Both the position numbers and the translations under genes were made by a program. The notes under the pieces were generated by a model. It worked only from the letters and a program-made list of their open reading frames with translations, was not told the DNA's origin and searched no databases. This document shows, piece by piece, positions 1 to 11,885 of a stretch of 64,000 nucleotides of DNA. Position 1 is the stretch's first letter, and every line of letters begins with the position of its first letter. This DNA is from Artocarpus heterophyllus (Eukaryota > Streptophyta > Magnoliopsida > Rosales > Moraceae), in NCBI GenBank assembly GCA_025403435.1, contig JAJQZP010000045.1, positions 1,300,110 to 1,364,109 on the forward strand, read 5' to 3'.

Positions 1-557
1 ATCGTTTATGGAGGCGTAATAGTGTACTACCATAGGAGGCTGCTTATACATTTTCATCCTCCTTTGGAATGGAAAGGTATGGCTATATAAAGGTAACATA
101 GAGGTCGGATCTAAACCCCTTTGCTAATTCACCACAAACCTTCAAAGCCTTTTTCCTATATCAATCCTCGACTGTGAAAGCTTCATAAATCTCTCTCCAA
201 ATTACATCTTTTATTTGTTCCAAATCCTTAGACCTCCAATCTTTAATCCATATAGGAACATGTTCTCGACTAAGGACTCCAATCCAACTGCTTAATTCAT
301 GGCCGGGTGCGCCTTCTGGTTGGCTTTTTGAATCAAACGTCACTTCTATTCTTAAACCTTTCTTTTTCATCTATGAACTTTTTCCATCAAAGTAGCTCTT
401 CACTCAAAGTCTACTTTGGGATCGAATTCGGTTTGCCTATGTGGCTTACTACATTGTTTTCTCTTACTGTATTGAGAGGAAGATGGAGTGCACTCTTCAT
501 ACTCCTCCTCATAGTGGTCACTATCAATCTCTCGGGATGTTTCACCTATTCAAAGTA
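1..557 (-). pseudogene. CACTA second-gene fragment (plant transposase Ptta/En/Spm type), partial and broken
   Basis: An open stretch at 161-370 encodes a peptide with SSWIGVLSREHVPIWIKDW, matching the conserved block of the second protein of plant CACTA elements (general form: GxxxxxFxxxLGxLxRxxVPI..W). Translation continues in the same frame to the window edge, interrupted by TGA, TAG and TAA codons. It also continues upstream to about 557, where TTGAATAG could be a splice acceptor, through a serine-rich and acidic stretch. The family is thought to bind subterminal repeats or assist transposition; that is family knowledge, not seen here. The gene is cut by the window edge and has several stops, so it is dead. 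The Ptta assignment is from memory of the family block only. Confidence 0.55.
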
Positions 558-599
558 AGCAAAAACTAACACACACATACTAATATTAAATTACAATTT

Positions 600-945
600 T
601 ATTCAAAAAAGTGTAAACAAATAATCAATTCTATAAATTCACATATTAAAAAATCACATATTATAAATTAACATATTATAAATTCACATCTTATAAATTC
701 ATATATTAAAAAATCATATATTATAAATTCACATATTAAAAATTCAAATATTATAAATTCACATATTAAAAAGTCATATATTATAAATTCACATATTATA
801 AAATCACATATTAAAAATCACATATTATAAATTCATATATTAAAAAATCACATATTATAAATTCACATATTATAAATCACATATTAAAAATCTCATACTA
901 TAAATTCATATATTAAAAAATCACATATTATAAATTCACATATAA
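600..945. repeat. AT-rich minisatellite
   Basis: Degenerate tandem copies of a 13-15 base unit such as TCACATATTATAAAT, alternating with TCACATATTAAAAA, run for about 345 bases without coding potential. The array ends abruptly against the G-rich tract at about 947. Confidence 0.85.
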
Positions 946-946
946 T

Positions 947-1320
947 AATTTGTGGGAGGGTAGGGGCGGGTGGGGGTAGGTGGGGAGGATGAAGGGGCAA
1001 AGGGGGGGCGGGTAGGGAGGGGGAAGGGGCAGAGGGGTGGATGGTGGCGGGGGGGAGGGGCGAGGCAGGTGGGGGAAGAGGAGGACAGGGACGGAGGGGG
1101 AAGGGGGGAAGAGGGGGCAGGAGAGGGAAAGAGGAGAGAGAGAGGTAAGAGTACTTACTGGTAGGGGAGGCGACGCGACGGCGACGGCGACGACGATTGT
1201 TGGAAGCAATGAGGGGGGAGGTGACATGACAACGACAGTGGGAGGCGACGACAAAGAAAGGAGAGAGAGCTTGAGAAAGAGAGAAAGAGAAACTTTTAGA
1301 GAGAGGGGGCAATTGCAAAG
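947..1320 (+). repeat. G-rich then GA-rich low-complexity tract
   Basis: From 947 to about 1110 the plus strand is dominated by runs of three to seven G separated by short A, T or C spacers, such as GGGAGGGTAGGGGCGGG. From about 1110 to 1320 it becomes GA-rich (GAGAGAGA-type). The G-run spacing would allow quadruplexes on the plus strand. Long open frames of proline, serine and leucine on the minus strand are by-products of this composition. It lies between the two CACTA gene remnants and may be a promoter-like or intronic part of the transposon. Confidence 0.75.
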
Positions 1321-1384
1321 GGGGATCAGTTTGAAAATGGTCAAGGGGTGCGCAATTTCCAAAAAATATAATGCCCTAGTTGGC

Positions 1385-1590
1385 ACATTACACGACGATT
1401 TTTAAGAAAAGCCATCATGTAATGTTTGAGCTTACACAACGGTTTTTCAAAAAACCGTCATGTAACCTCTAACTTTAAATGACGATTTCTTGAAAAACCA
1501 TCATGTAAAATTCAACTTACATGATGGTTTCTCTAGAAACCATCGTGGAATATCCTTTTTTGCGACGGTTTTTTAAGAAAAATAGTTGTA
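1385..1590. repeat. CACTA subterminal hairpin repeats, left cluster
   Basis: Four to five imperfect inverted units of about 35-45 bases occur here, each of the form ACGACGGTTTTT...AAAAACCGTCGT or a decayed version. An example is CAACGGTTTTTC followed by AAAAAACCGTC at about 1439-1465. The same units recur at 5345-5590 beside the CACTA terminus. Such arrays are typical transposase-binding subterminal regions of CACTA elements. The units could equally mark the left end of this copy. Confidence 0.7.
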
Positions 1591-1820
1591 AAAATATGGT
1601 AAAAATTACCACTTATATAAGTTTTTCTCTTTTGCCCAGGGTGGCCAGCCCGTGTGTTAAGCATCCAATGGCCTAAAATGTTTACTTTTTCTTGTTTTAT
1701 CACAAATATAACTATAAATAGATATCCCAAACCCTTAAAAAAGTAAAAAATGAAACAAAGAAATATATTTAAATAAATTAACAATTTTTTCTCTTTTTTT
1801 ATTGGTTCCTCAAGACATAT

Positions 1821-4800
1821 CTATTCCACATCTTCATGAAGCAAGTGTGAAACATCATCTTCAAAATCATCAATCTCTTTAACCGGTGGCAATCCCTTTG
1901 TGAGTGAAGGGATGTCTGTGCAATCCTCGTTAACTTCTTCACCGTCAATAACTACTCTTGGCTTCATCGGGACGACTAGAGACAATTTCATGTCTTGGGG
2001 ATCTGTAGTATAAAAAACTTGGATTCATTGTAATGCCATAATGAAGGGATCATTCTTGTTTTCCAATCTTCTAAAGTTAACCACCATGATGCTATCATTA
2101 TCGGCCTTAACATAGTTATTGTCAGCCCAATTGTACTTAAAAAGTACTATGCGTAATCCTTTATAATCAAGTTCCTAAATATATTTAATGAAACTAAAGT
2201 AGTTCATGGTCCCATATACTAGTTTCTTGTCCTTGGCGGAGGCAATATGCATAGCCTTGGAGAGTCACACCGCTATTTTGGACAAAATGCTTCTCATTTC
2301 TTTTGTGAGTGTAGAAAGTGTAACCATTTATGGAATATGACGTATACCTTGTAACTACCGACAATGGTTCTCTACCTAGGTTCTTCAAGTCTTGTGGCAT
2401 GCCTCCATCTTGTGATGTGGAGCACTTGCCATAGATGTTTGCTTTAATCCACAACTGAAAGGTCTGGTTGTGTTTATCTTGCAACCACTTCTTATTTCTT
2501 GCTCTTTTTGGGTTTGCCATTTTTAATCTATTCATGTGCATCTCACTAAAAGGCACCACTTCATTAGCATTGTGCAAGACATAAAGACAAGCATGCTTCC
2601 ATTCCTCTCGATTTACTGAGGAAGGATTGCCAGTAGGTAGTCCCCTAGCGTCAATGTTTATAGTCTTTGGTACCCCAATTGCTTCCACATTAGATAAGTA
2701 CTCAGACCAAAATTCAATCGATTCTTCAACTATGTAACTTTCTACAAGACATTCCTCCAGCCTATTTTGGTTCTTCACATAGCCCTTCAAAACCTTTATA
2801 TATCTTTCAAATGGGTACATCCATCTCAAATACACTGGTCTGCATAACTTAAATTTACGTACTAAGTGCACCGTTAGATGAATCATGATGTCAAAAAATG
2901 GTAGTGGAAAATACTTCTCAAGCATGCATAAGGTTTGCACCAACTCCAATTGCAATGAATCTAGCATTTGTGGATCAACAACCTTAGAGCATATTGAATT
3001 AAAGAACGAGCACAACTTGGTGATTGCAAATCTCACATCCTTTGTAAGAACTCCCTGCAAAGCAAGTGGTAGTGATTGCTGCATCAACACATGACAATCG
3101 TGTGTTTTCATGCCAATAAGTTTCAAATCCTTCACCGGCACATACTTTTTGAAGTTCAAAGAATAGCCGTCTGGTACTTTCAACGAAGCAAACCATTCAC
3201 AAAGCTTTCTCTTTTCCGCTCTTGATAACGTGTGCTTCGCCATAGGTAAGTAAGCACGGTTGCCTAATCTCCATTTCCATGAGCTCCAACAGTGCTTTTT
3301 TACCATCCTTAGTCTCGCCCGGAATGTCAAGCAATGTGCCGACTATGGATTCACAAACGTTTTTCTCAATATGCATAACGTCTAAGCAATGACAAATAAA
3401 AAGTGTCTTCTGGTATAGAAGATTGAAAAAGAATGATCTTTTTTTCAATGGTTCATCAATCGACAGCTCGTCCTTACCTCACTTTCTCTTCCCAAATACC
3501 ACTTTTATATCTTTTACCATTTCAAACATTTGTTCACCCATCAAAGGATGAGGAGGGTCTCTTTCTTTGTTGTTGCCATCAAAGCCGTTCTTTTATTTAC
3601 GATAACAATGATCTCTTGGCAACCATCTTCTATGACAAAAAAAAAAACGGTTTTCTTACCTTTCTTCAATCTTTTATGAGACGTTTCCTTCATACAAATA
3701 GGACAACCAATAGAACTCTTCACCGAATAACCAAATAAATTGCATTATGTGAGAAAGTCATTAATTGTCCATATCAACATTGCATGGAGTGTGAACATTT
3801 CTTCTCGGTAAGCATCTCTAACTTTGACTCCGTTGCCCCACAAGTTTTTTAGGTCATCGATTAACAGTGCAGGTATACATCAATGTCATTGCCTGGTTGG
3901 TGAAGACCAAAAATCAATAAAGACAACATTAAAAACTTCAACTTCATGCACATCTTTGGAGGGAGATTATAGTAGGCCAAGTGCTAGGCCTACTACTCAT
4001 GTTACCATGTGGGTTCATTCCATCCATCAACAAAGCGAAAATGTATATTTCTTGGATCTGCACTAAGGTCGTGATGATCGGCTTCCAAAGTCTTTCCTTA
4101 TGATGAATCCGCTGGGTGTCTAAGCATACCATCATCGACCCATTTGTCATGATGCCATGTCAAATTCTTGGCATGTTTTGGGTTTTTGAATAAACGCCTC
4201 AAACATGGTACCAGTGGAATGTACCGTAACACTTTCTTTGGCACTCCATTCTTACCGTCTTTTGACTCCTTTCCTTTCTTCCACCTTGCTTGTAGACAAA
4301 CCGAACATTAATTCTCGTCCTCATACTCATTCCTATAAAGAACACAATCATTTTCACAAGCATGAATTTTCTCATATTCCTTTTTCCAAAGTGCTCAAAG
4401 TCTTCTTAGCCTCATAAATACTAGTTGGTAATTTATTACCCTCTGGTAGAAGTCTTCCTAAAAATTTCAAAAGCTTTGTGAAACTAGAATTTGACCTCCC
4501 ACCCGATGCTTTAAATTCTATAATCCAACTAAAGCAGATAATTTGGTAAAATTGGTAAACCCTTCATGCACAGGTGTCTCGGCATGATTCATCATTATCT
4601 CAAATAAATCTAGATAGTGTAAGAAGTGTTCTTCCAAATTATTGACCATGTCAACCATATTGTCGTGATTACTCATATTATCCTCCACGATAACTTTCTT
4701 TTCTTTACTTACTAAAGTTAGATTGAAATTAGACTCACCATGAAAATGACAAGTTTCATAACTACTTATAATTCCATTTCGAAATAAATGTCCTTTAACA

Positions 4801-4955
4801 ACTAGAATTGGATGCAATCTATGGTTTCCACATTGAACACAAGGACACCAAATTTTATCACCATTGGCATGAGTTTTGGCAAAATCTAAAAACTCTTCCA
4901 CACCATTCACATATTCTCTAGACAATCGAAAATCCAACATCCATTTCCTATCCAT
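1821..4955 (-). pseudogene. TNP2-like CACTA transposase, full-length but frameshifted
   Basis: The gene reads right to left. It starts at 4955 with MDRKWML and the transposase-associated zinc-binding block (CPCVQCGNHRLHP, about 4955-4740). Next, around 4000-4150, come remnants of the transposase_21 domain (ADPRNIHF-like; MDGMNPHGNMS in a shifted frame). Cysteine-bearing and LDVMHIEKNVCESIVGTLL blocks follow at about 3350-3730. A long open frame at 2194-3330 carries the DUF4218 region, and the DUF4216-like tail runs to a TAG at 1821-1823 (YNWADNNYV, NDPFIMAL). At least four frame changes and several stops separate the parts. The intact family protein is the CACTA transposase that cuts the element at its ends. 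This copy cannot make it. Confidence 0.88.
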
Positions 4956-5339
4956 TTCGCAAGTCCTAAATCGAAATAATAAATAACAATTCAATTAAAA
5001 TTAATTTCACAAATTATACATACCCAACATATTCTAATCATAAAACAAAAACATTTACCCATCATAAAACAAATTACACATACCCATCATAAAACAAATA
5101 AATCATACCCATGATCCACAATACAATAAACACAGATTAAACGACAAAATCTACAACAATTTATCAATTTCGGATTACACAACAAAATCAACAACAATTT
5201 AACAATTTCTAATAAAAACTTACAATTAGGAAAGAGATTAAGGAGTGTGGAGGCGGAGAGAGATGGCAGCAACAATTCAGAGATTTGAGAGGTGAGTTCT
5301 TGATTTGTGTCTGATTGTCGAGGTGAGAAAAGAGGTTTT
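4956..5339. other. AT-rich leader of the CACTA element, no gene
   Basis: Short repeats of the type CCCATCATAAAACAAAT occur at about 5035-5100. An 88-codon open frame on the minus strand (5087-5353) has no recognisable motif. The stretch lies between the transposase start and the hairpin cluster, where the promoter and leader of the transposase gene would be expected. Confidence 0.5.
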
Positions 5340-5597
5340 AAGTAAGCTACCACGACCGTCTTTGAAAAAAACTATCATGGTATGTGCCGTCTTTATCACA
5401 ACGATTTTTTCAAAAGCCATTGTAATATATTAAGCTTACCACGACGGCTTTTAAAAAACCGTCGTGGTAGAGACGGTACATACCATGACGGTTTTCATCT
5501 TCGCAGGCGTAACTCCCAATGTTTTTTTCCTTATTATGATGGTTTTTAAGAAAATGTTGTTAAATAAAGGTCGTATAATCTCGAATTTGTTGTAGTG
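5340..5597. repeat. CACTA right terminus with subterminal hairpins
   Basis: Inverted units such as CCACGACGGCTTTTAAAAAACCG (about 5440-5464) fold into hairpins, and several decayed copies flank it. The cluster ends at 5597 with TTGTAGTG, the complement of a CACTA terminus. This fixes the right edge of the transposon. The flanking bases ATT would be the 3-base target duplication, but the partner is not available. Confidence 0.8.
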
Positions 5598-8500
5598 ATT
5601 AAAGATCATCTTGATAAAACATTGCTATTAATATCATGATCAGCATGATAAAAGAAAAAAGTAAAATTCCCATAGTCCTAAAAGTCCTAAAAATTTGAAT
5701 ATTACTTTGTTGCATGGGACTTAGATTACTCTAAAATGGGATAAAGTGAATCCCATGAGATTGAGTTTCTTGGGAATCTAAAAATCATAGATCTTGTACC
5801 AAACATGAGAATTTTGCTTATTTTTATTGTCATCCTTAGGATTACTGTATACAAAATGCCTCCATAGATACAGTAACTAATTTAAATATATAAATATATT
5901 TTCTACATTTTTCTACAACTCTAATTCCATTTATGGTCTAAAGTACCACTGAATTAGAATTTCTACAACCTAGCTGATTAAGGACATATTAATATAACTT
6001 TTAGACGTTGCTTTTAGCTTATTATAAAAATCTACAACATGTCAGTGTGTTTGATAACCTTTGCATTTGCCTAATAGGTTTTAAAAACTACTACCCAACA
6101 ACAAAATTTGAGGAGAATATTAAGGGTTGTTTTTGCACAATAGCTTATGTTATCATTGTTTGAATTTACTGAAATAACCTTTATAATGAAAATTATTTTC
6201 AATCTATATATCCATTTTATTCTTCCATAACAAATTAAAAATATATATTTTTAAATCTTTGCTTAAAATTACAAATCTTTAAAATTTATTATACTGAACT
6301 GTACTCAATTGTTTTAATAAGTATTAAATTATTTAACAACACCAACCACAAATTAGAAATGTAAAATTCACTTCATTATTATAATTTTCTTTTTTTAGAA
6401 GTTTACTATTGAATCTTAAAAATGGTAGATCAAAGTATATATGACACTGAAGAAGAATATCCTACTACTACAAGCCAAATGTCACAAGAAATGAATTGTG
6501 TAAGGGACATTATTTCCTACAAGTTTGATAGGTGCAAGAAATTGATAGGTTGAAAGAGGAAATGTTGTAGGTTTGATAGAGATATGATGTTAAAATGTTT
6601 TGCTTTTCATATTATTTAATTTCTATGTAGACGATTTTATCCCCTCAAATAAAAGTAATTTAATTTTTAGACATTTTTAACTAATAAAATTATTTTTTTT
6701 TCATATTGTGGTGTGAAAATTATAAATGTTGACTTTAAACAAATCAAAAATCCTTTAATTTTTTTTAAAATAATCTCTTCTTTCACTTTCATATGACTAT
6801 ACTGAGGTAAGTTAATATTGTAATGGTTCGCCAGCCTTTTCAACAATCCTCACTATTTGTTTGATATTACGTCATTTATGTTAAAAATCATAATTTAAAG
6901 AATTTATTTGTTAATATTTCATAAACCAGGATAACAAATATTACGTTTTAAAGTCTGAAAAACATAATGTTATAAAGATTACAGTTAAGGGAAATTTTTT
7001 GTAATTAATATAAAAACTTGCCAAACGCTATCTTTTTTTGTCATAGTAATTTCTAACTAACACAACTATAACAAATAAGATTTTTAACAATACAACAATG
7101 TCAAACTGGCCATTCTCTCTTAAAGTATACATAAGTTTACAATCTCTCCATAAACACATAATATATTTGGAAGCCACAATTCAAACTACAGTTGGTGGTC
7201 CAAATCGATTTTATTACAATGTTTTCTCTTATAAAATTAAATTACTATAGTATATCTTTACATGTAGAATTAGAAGTGTACCATTACATGAATATTCTTA
7301 ATTCCCATCTCAGCATGTAAAATTATGTATGTACCATTATAGGTATTCTATGTAATAGTTATGTAATAAAGAATTTTTTTTTTATTATTAACCTTTTTAA
7401 TTTAACCCCCTCATTTCTACATTTCTACATGTTATAGTGTAGCACGGTTATTAGTAAAGTACCATGTACCCTTTGTCTCTGTGTATAAAATTTAGTTAGT
7501 TTTGTGGTTAAATGGCCACCACATGTTATGTCAATTTACTTCGAAGTGAACAGATGTGAACAGGGTGTTTACAGGAAGATATATAAACCTACTTGCATCA
7601 GACATGAAGCAACGTTTTCTTATCTGGCTAGCTGGCCACTGCTGTACAAAAAACACATTAATGTGCTTTTTGTGTTTTAAAGGGCACATGGTATGTCAAT
7701 TTACTAACAAACAAAGAAAGCATATGTTGAGAGTCCTGTTTGTATCATTCTCTTGATCTACTATCATGAGTTTTGGTGATCCCTTTAACTATATATACAC
7801 ATCATAATTTTGGCCCCAGTAATTTACTTTGACTTAAATTTAAGTGCCCTTTTGAAACCTAGCTACATTGTACCATTTTTGAAGCTTAAGCCTGAATGAT
7901 TAACTGCCCTGCTTATTCCTTCATTGTAACTCCAAACTAAGGAAAGGAAATTTAATTAAAAAAAAAAAAACCCTGTGACTAGGGCATCATAAATAAACAG
8001 CTAGGGGACAAAGGGGTATCATAATTTACCACATGGGACAGACATGCATTCAGCAAATGAAGTAATTTCTCATTTTCACCATTCACCTACTGCAGTTTCC
8101 AATTTTCATCAATGGCATATATAAGTAAGTAATTCTTCGTTTTGTTTTTGTTAGAATATTAACTTAGGATTTTATTTTTTTTTCTTCATCTCTCTTCCTT
8201 TACCTCTTCTCCAGAAAGGAAATGCCACCCAATACATGTATACATAAATATATAGTTGGCAAAATATCTCCAACCTAACCTGATTATGAGTAAATATGTT
8301 CACCAATAGTGGTCACATGGTAGTTCAGAATTGAACCAAAGACCTTTTTTTTTTTCAAAGGACACTTTATTTGAAAGATAAGGAAAAAAAAGGTCTTACA
8401 AAAACCAAAAACATAAAAAAATAATAAAGAAACACAAAACCAATGAACAAAAATAAAAATAAAACATAAAAGAAGCAACCAACGAGAAAATTCCTAGAAT

Positions 8501-8861
8501 TAATTTCTCGTTTTAAAACTTTTTTTCATTGCAAGCTTTAAACTCATAGAATATTTTTTTTTTTCCGAATTTTTGTTGATGTGTGAACCAAAAAAAAAAA
8601 ATTGTAAAAGGACTCTTAGAGCATTGTTTGTGGTACGAGTTGTGACGTTTGTCATATGGTGACCAAATTAAGCGGAAGCAAATAAAGGACATAACAACAA
8701 GCATTCTCATGTCCAATGAAGGGCAATAGAAAGTATAAAAGTCATTGCAACATGCATAACTTATGAGAAATTGAGGGTAGATGGAGTGGGCCATCGAGTT
8801 TAGTACAGAAAAAGATAGGTACAAAATGGATCCATTCTTTTGGACATAAACGTACGGGGTA
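5598..8861. other. AT-rich intergenic DNA, no supported gene
   Basis: No coding region longer than about 66 codons and no recognisable protein motif. It holds poly-A/T runs and short direct repeats. A short peptide around 6420-6560 on the plus strand faintly resembles a transposase tail, but too little is left to call. Confidence 0.6.
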
Positions 8862-9135
8862 TTTTAAAAAATGACTTTAAAAAAAAGTTATTTTTGGATA
8901 AATAATTTTTTTTTACAGTTTTTTGACGTAAAAAAAAATATGTTTTTTGAGCATAAAAACGGCTCCAGTTTTTTTTTCACTCTGTTGAGGTTCCTCTCCT
9001 TATTATAGTTATTTTTCTCTTTTTTTTAAAAAAAAACTGGAACAGTCTACCTACCTGAAAAAACATGTTTTTTGTGTAAAAAAAAAGAGGTCGTTTCCTT
9101 AATTAAGAATTTTTTTTTGCCTTTTTTTCAAATTT
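8862..9135. repeat. Foldback MITE-like element, copy 1
   Basis: Poly-A/T rich palindromic DNA begins TTTTAAAAAATGACTTTAA and carries internal blocks GGCTCCAGTTTTTTTTTC and AAAAAAAACTGGAACAG in inverted relation. Its reverse complement matches 29963-30330 over several blocks (GCTCCAATTTTTTTC, TTTTTCTGCTCAAAA), so this is a dispersed family. No coding capacity; ends approximate. Confidence 0.55.
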
Positions 9136-11744
9136 CTCCTAAACGTAAACTCCATAGGACATGTAGAGACCAACTCATTCATAATGGACAAGGGAATTGT
9201 TCAACCCGGAGAAGATATCCAAACTAGAAAGGCCGATTGTGACTAAAAAGACCCCAATTCAAGGTGGTTGAGTGTAGTGTTGCCGTCCATAGAACCACAC
9301 CTCATATGACCTTTCGCCCTCGGTTAGGTTCTTATCTAAATGGGACCCATTTTTAATCTCACAATTCTTTTGTTCTTCTCAAGACTTTTTTGTTTTTTCT
9401 TTTCTTTTACTAGTCTAAAGTAGGTACTATGTACGTGCGTATTTAGTTTGCTATTTTTTTACACGAGAATTTAAAAATATGCATGGTTCAATAGATTTTT
9501 ACCTAACAAAATTTATAAATATTTAATTAAGAGATACATATAAGAAATGAATTGATGTTTAAAAAGGATACATTTTACATAAAATTATGTTCTACTAGGA
9601 AAATTAGGAGAACAACAATATAAAGAACACATTTGACAAAATATTTAAGCAAAGACATATGTAAAAAATTATTATATAATAGGGGTAAAATAAAAGAAAG
9701 AAGTATTTTGATAGTGTATTTTAAAACTAAACATATGAGGCTATGAAAAAAAAAAAAAAAAAAAAGAAGCAAAAATTTTAAAAAAATAGTATTTCATCAA
9801 AAAAATGAAATTGTAAAAGAAAAAAAAACAAAAGAAACAAAAAATGTACAAATATAAAAAGGAAAAAGGCATTTCGAAAGGAAAAAAATGAAAAATAAAA
9901 AATAAAAAGCTAAAAAGGAAAAAATTAGTAAAAGCAAAGGGGGGGGGTGGGGGGAAGAAGAAACGTTTCACTCTCATAGAAGGGGACAAGATGTTTTAAA
10001 AGCAAAAGAAAAAAAAATAAATGAAAGGTACAAAACATTTCCCCCTTTTTTTGTGTTTATGGCAAAACACAACGTGTCAATTGCCTGAATATTATGATTA
10101 TTATTTAAAAATAACCAATTATTGTTTCTATTATTTAAAAACACAACGTGTCCGTGAATTATGAAAAATTCGAGATCAGTCTAATTTGTTTACTTCTAAC
10201 ATGGTTTGATATTGAAAAACATTTGGCCCATTTGTTTTTGTTTTTTAAATTTTTTAAAATATTTTTGTATATTTTTTGAAGTAAAAATTTTAAAAATACT
10301 TTCAATATAATTTTTAAAAAATTTTCATTTTTCAAAACATAAATATTTTCACCTATTTTAAAAATAATACCAAATGGTCTATTATATTCCTGTATATATA
10401 AAATAAAATAAAATAAAAAACCAGAGAGAGAAAACGTCAAGTCTCTTTTCCAATGGTTATTTTGAGAAATTTAGTTAATATGCCAAAACTTCTTTTTGGT
10501 TCGAATTGTTTTCATGTTTTGTGGATCTTTGAGTGTGGCACAAATCCCAAATTCAAATATTCGCTGCATAAATCCTAATATGGGAGGTTTTAGTGGGATT
10601 CTTCATTTTTTTTTTAAAATTTCTTAAACCTAACTGTTATTTTTAAAAGTGTCTAGGTATCTTTTAAAAAAAAAGTTTCAGCTCCTCAGAAGAGTTTGTT
10701 ATTAAAGTCATAAAATATAACTTCTTAAAACAACTTAAACCTTGTGCAAAAACTTTAGGGTGTTTAGAACTTCAAATTCAACCTATCATGTAAAGCTCTC
10801 AGCAGCTACAATAAAAGACAAAAAAATGTTACAGCATAAAACTCTCACATGTTATAGTTTTTAAACTTAAAAGACAGTTATAACTGAAATTTCAAATAGC
10901 TTATAATAGGATTTATTTAGTGCATGGTGATGTTATAGGGCTATGCTTAAAGTTGAGGTCGGTGGCTCTAACCTCCTTGTATGAATGCGTGAGTGAATGA
11001 ACGAAGAATTAGATGGGCACAATTTCACGGTAGGACCTCAAAGAGCCCCACCTGCTCACCACACCCATTCGGCTTTCTCCTTTTGGGCGTTGCATTAATA
11101 CTATTTACCCGTTTCCTTTGCCACCACCCTCGCATTTAAAGCCTCCATTCCACCGTTAAAGCCCGTCTCTTTCTCTTTTTCTTTTCTCTTCTTCTACACG
11201 AAAAGCCCCCCCCCCCCCACAATTTCCTTCACTTTCTTTTCAGCCCTTTTTTCCAAATAGTTAGACTTAGAAACTCATAGTTTCATGTTTTCAAATCGCC
11301 CCATGCATTTCAATGCGATTGACTAAAAATCATGGTCTTGACATGTCTCTTAGAAGGAAAATAATGCATTGTTTTCATTTCCTTGACGTGTGATTTTGAT
11401 AAAAGTACGATCTCTAGGAGTCATGTATAGTGGCATAGAAGTATTGCTCTTAAAAAGTCTAGATTCAATGGAGGCTTTCTTTCATTTTTATTCAAAAGAA
11501 AGTAAGAACTATAAGAATATTAAATTCTCGCATTGAATCTTTTGCACAAAGTGAAAATTTTGTAATCCTTAATTAACTTCACTGCGAGAAACAAAATTTC
11601 AAGTATGTAATAAATATAGGTGAAGTTTCCGGTTCAGCGTCAACATATGAAGTCAAGTTAGTATATATAAAAGGAAAAAACATGTTAATTGTTTGTTGTT
11701 TTATTGACAATGATTTTTGTGGCAGGAGGAGTGGGTCTTGAGAG
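9136..11744. other. AT-rich intergenic DNA; pyrimidine-rich patch at 11060-11220
   Basis: No supported gene. Open frames on the minus strand at 9575-10440 are phenylalanine- and lysine-rich products of poly-A/T. At 11060-11220 the plus strand has a CT-rich stretch with GCATTTAAAGCC and a run of 13 C. This resembles the leader of a plant transcript, but no coding exon follows that I can support. Confidence 0.5.
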
Positions 11745-11885
11745 TAGGGCGTCTGGGAACTAAGTTCAAACTAATGGTTTGTACTTGAAACAATCTAGCA
11801 ATTTAAATTTTAAGAGAGAAAATACTGTAACAAAATTAGTTTGAAACGCAAACTGTGGTTTGCATCGTGCCTCCCAAGCACTCTT
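11745..11885. repeat. Short foldback element
   Basis: Imperfect inverted ends (TCTGGGAACTAAGTTCAAAC on the left; the complement of GTTTGCATCGTGCCTCCCAA on the right) flank a core with GAGAGAAAATACTGTAACAAAA. A similar core appears in the foldback at 22793-22913. Non-coding. Confidence 0.35.

Larger units (their letters stand above)
1..5597 (-). mobile_element. Decayed CACTA (En/Spm) DNA transposon, left end outside or lost
   Basis: The right terminus at 5590-5597 reads TTGTAGTG on the plus strand, so the element read from that end begins CACTACAA, the hallmark of the CACTA superfamily. Inside lie hairpin-forming subterminal repeats, a TNP2-type transposase pseudogene and a fragment resembling the second CACTA gene, all on the minus strand. 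No matching CACTA terminus is visible on the left. Either the element runs past base 1, or the hairpins near 1385-1590 mark a left end whose terminal bases are lost and the fragment at 1-557 belongs to a neighbouring CACTA copy. The superfamily is well supported; the left boundary is not. Confidence 0.65.

Noticed and set aside
893..1405. Open frames of 122-152 codons on both strands, rich in Pro/Ser/Leu or Gly/Arg/Glu
   Set aside because: They lie wholly in the G-run and GA-rich tract; frames stay open because of composition. No domain, no codon signal.
1385..1590. Spaced repeats that might be taken for a CRISPR-like array
   Set aside because: The units are imperfect hairpins of differing spacing in plant DNA and match CACTA subterminal repeats at 5340-5597.
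6420..6600. Peptide with SQMSQEMNCVRDIISYKFDR that faintly resembles a Harbinger transposase tail
   Set aside because: Too short and degenerate, with no other domain block nearby and no terminal repeats.
9575..10440. Phe/Lys/Ile-rich open frames on the minus strand
   Set aside because: Products of poly-A/T runs; no start context or motif.
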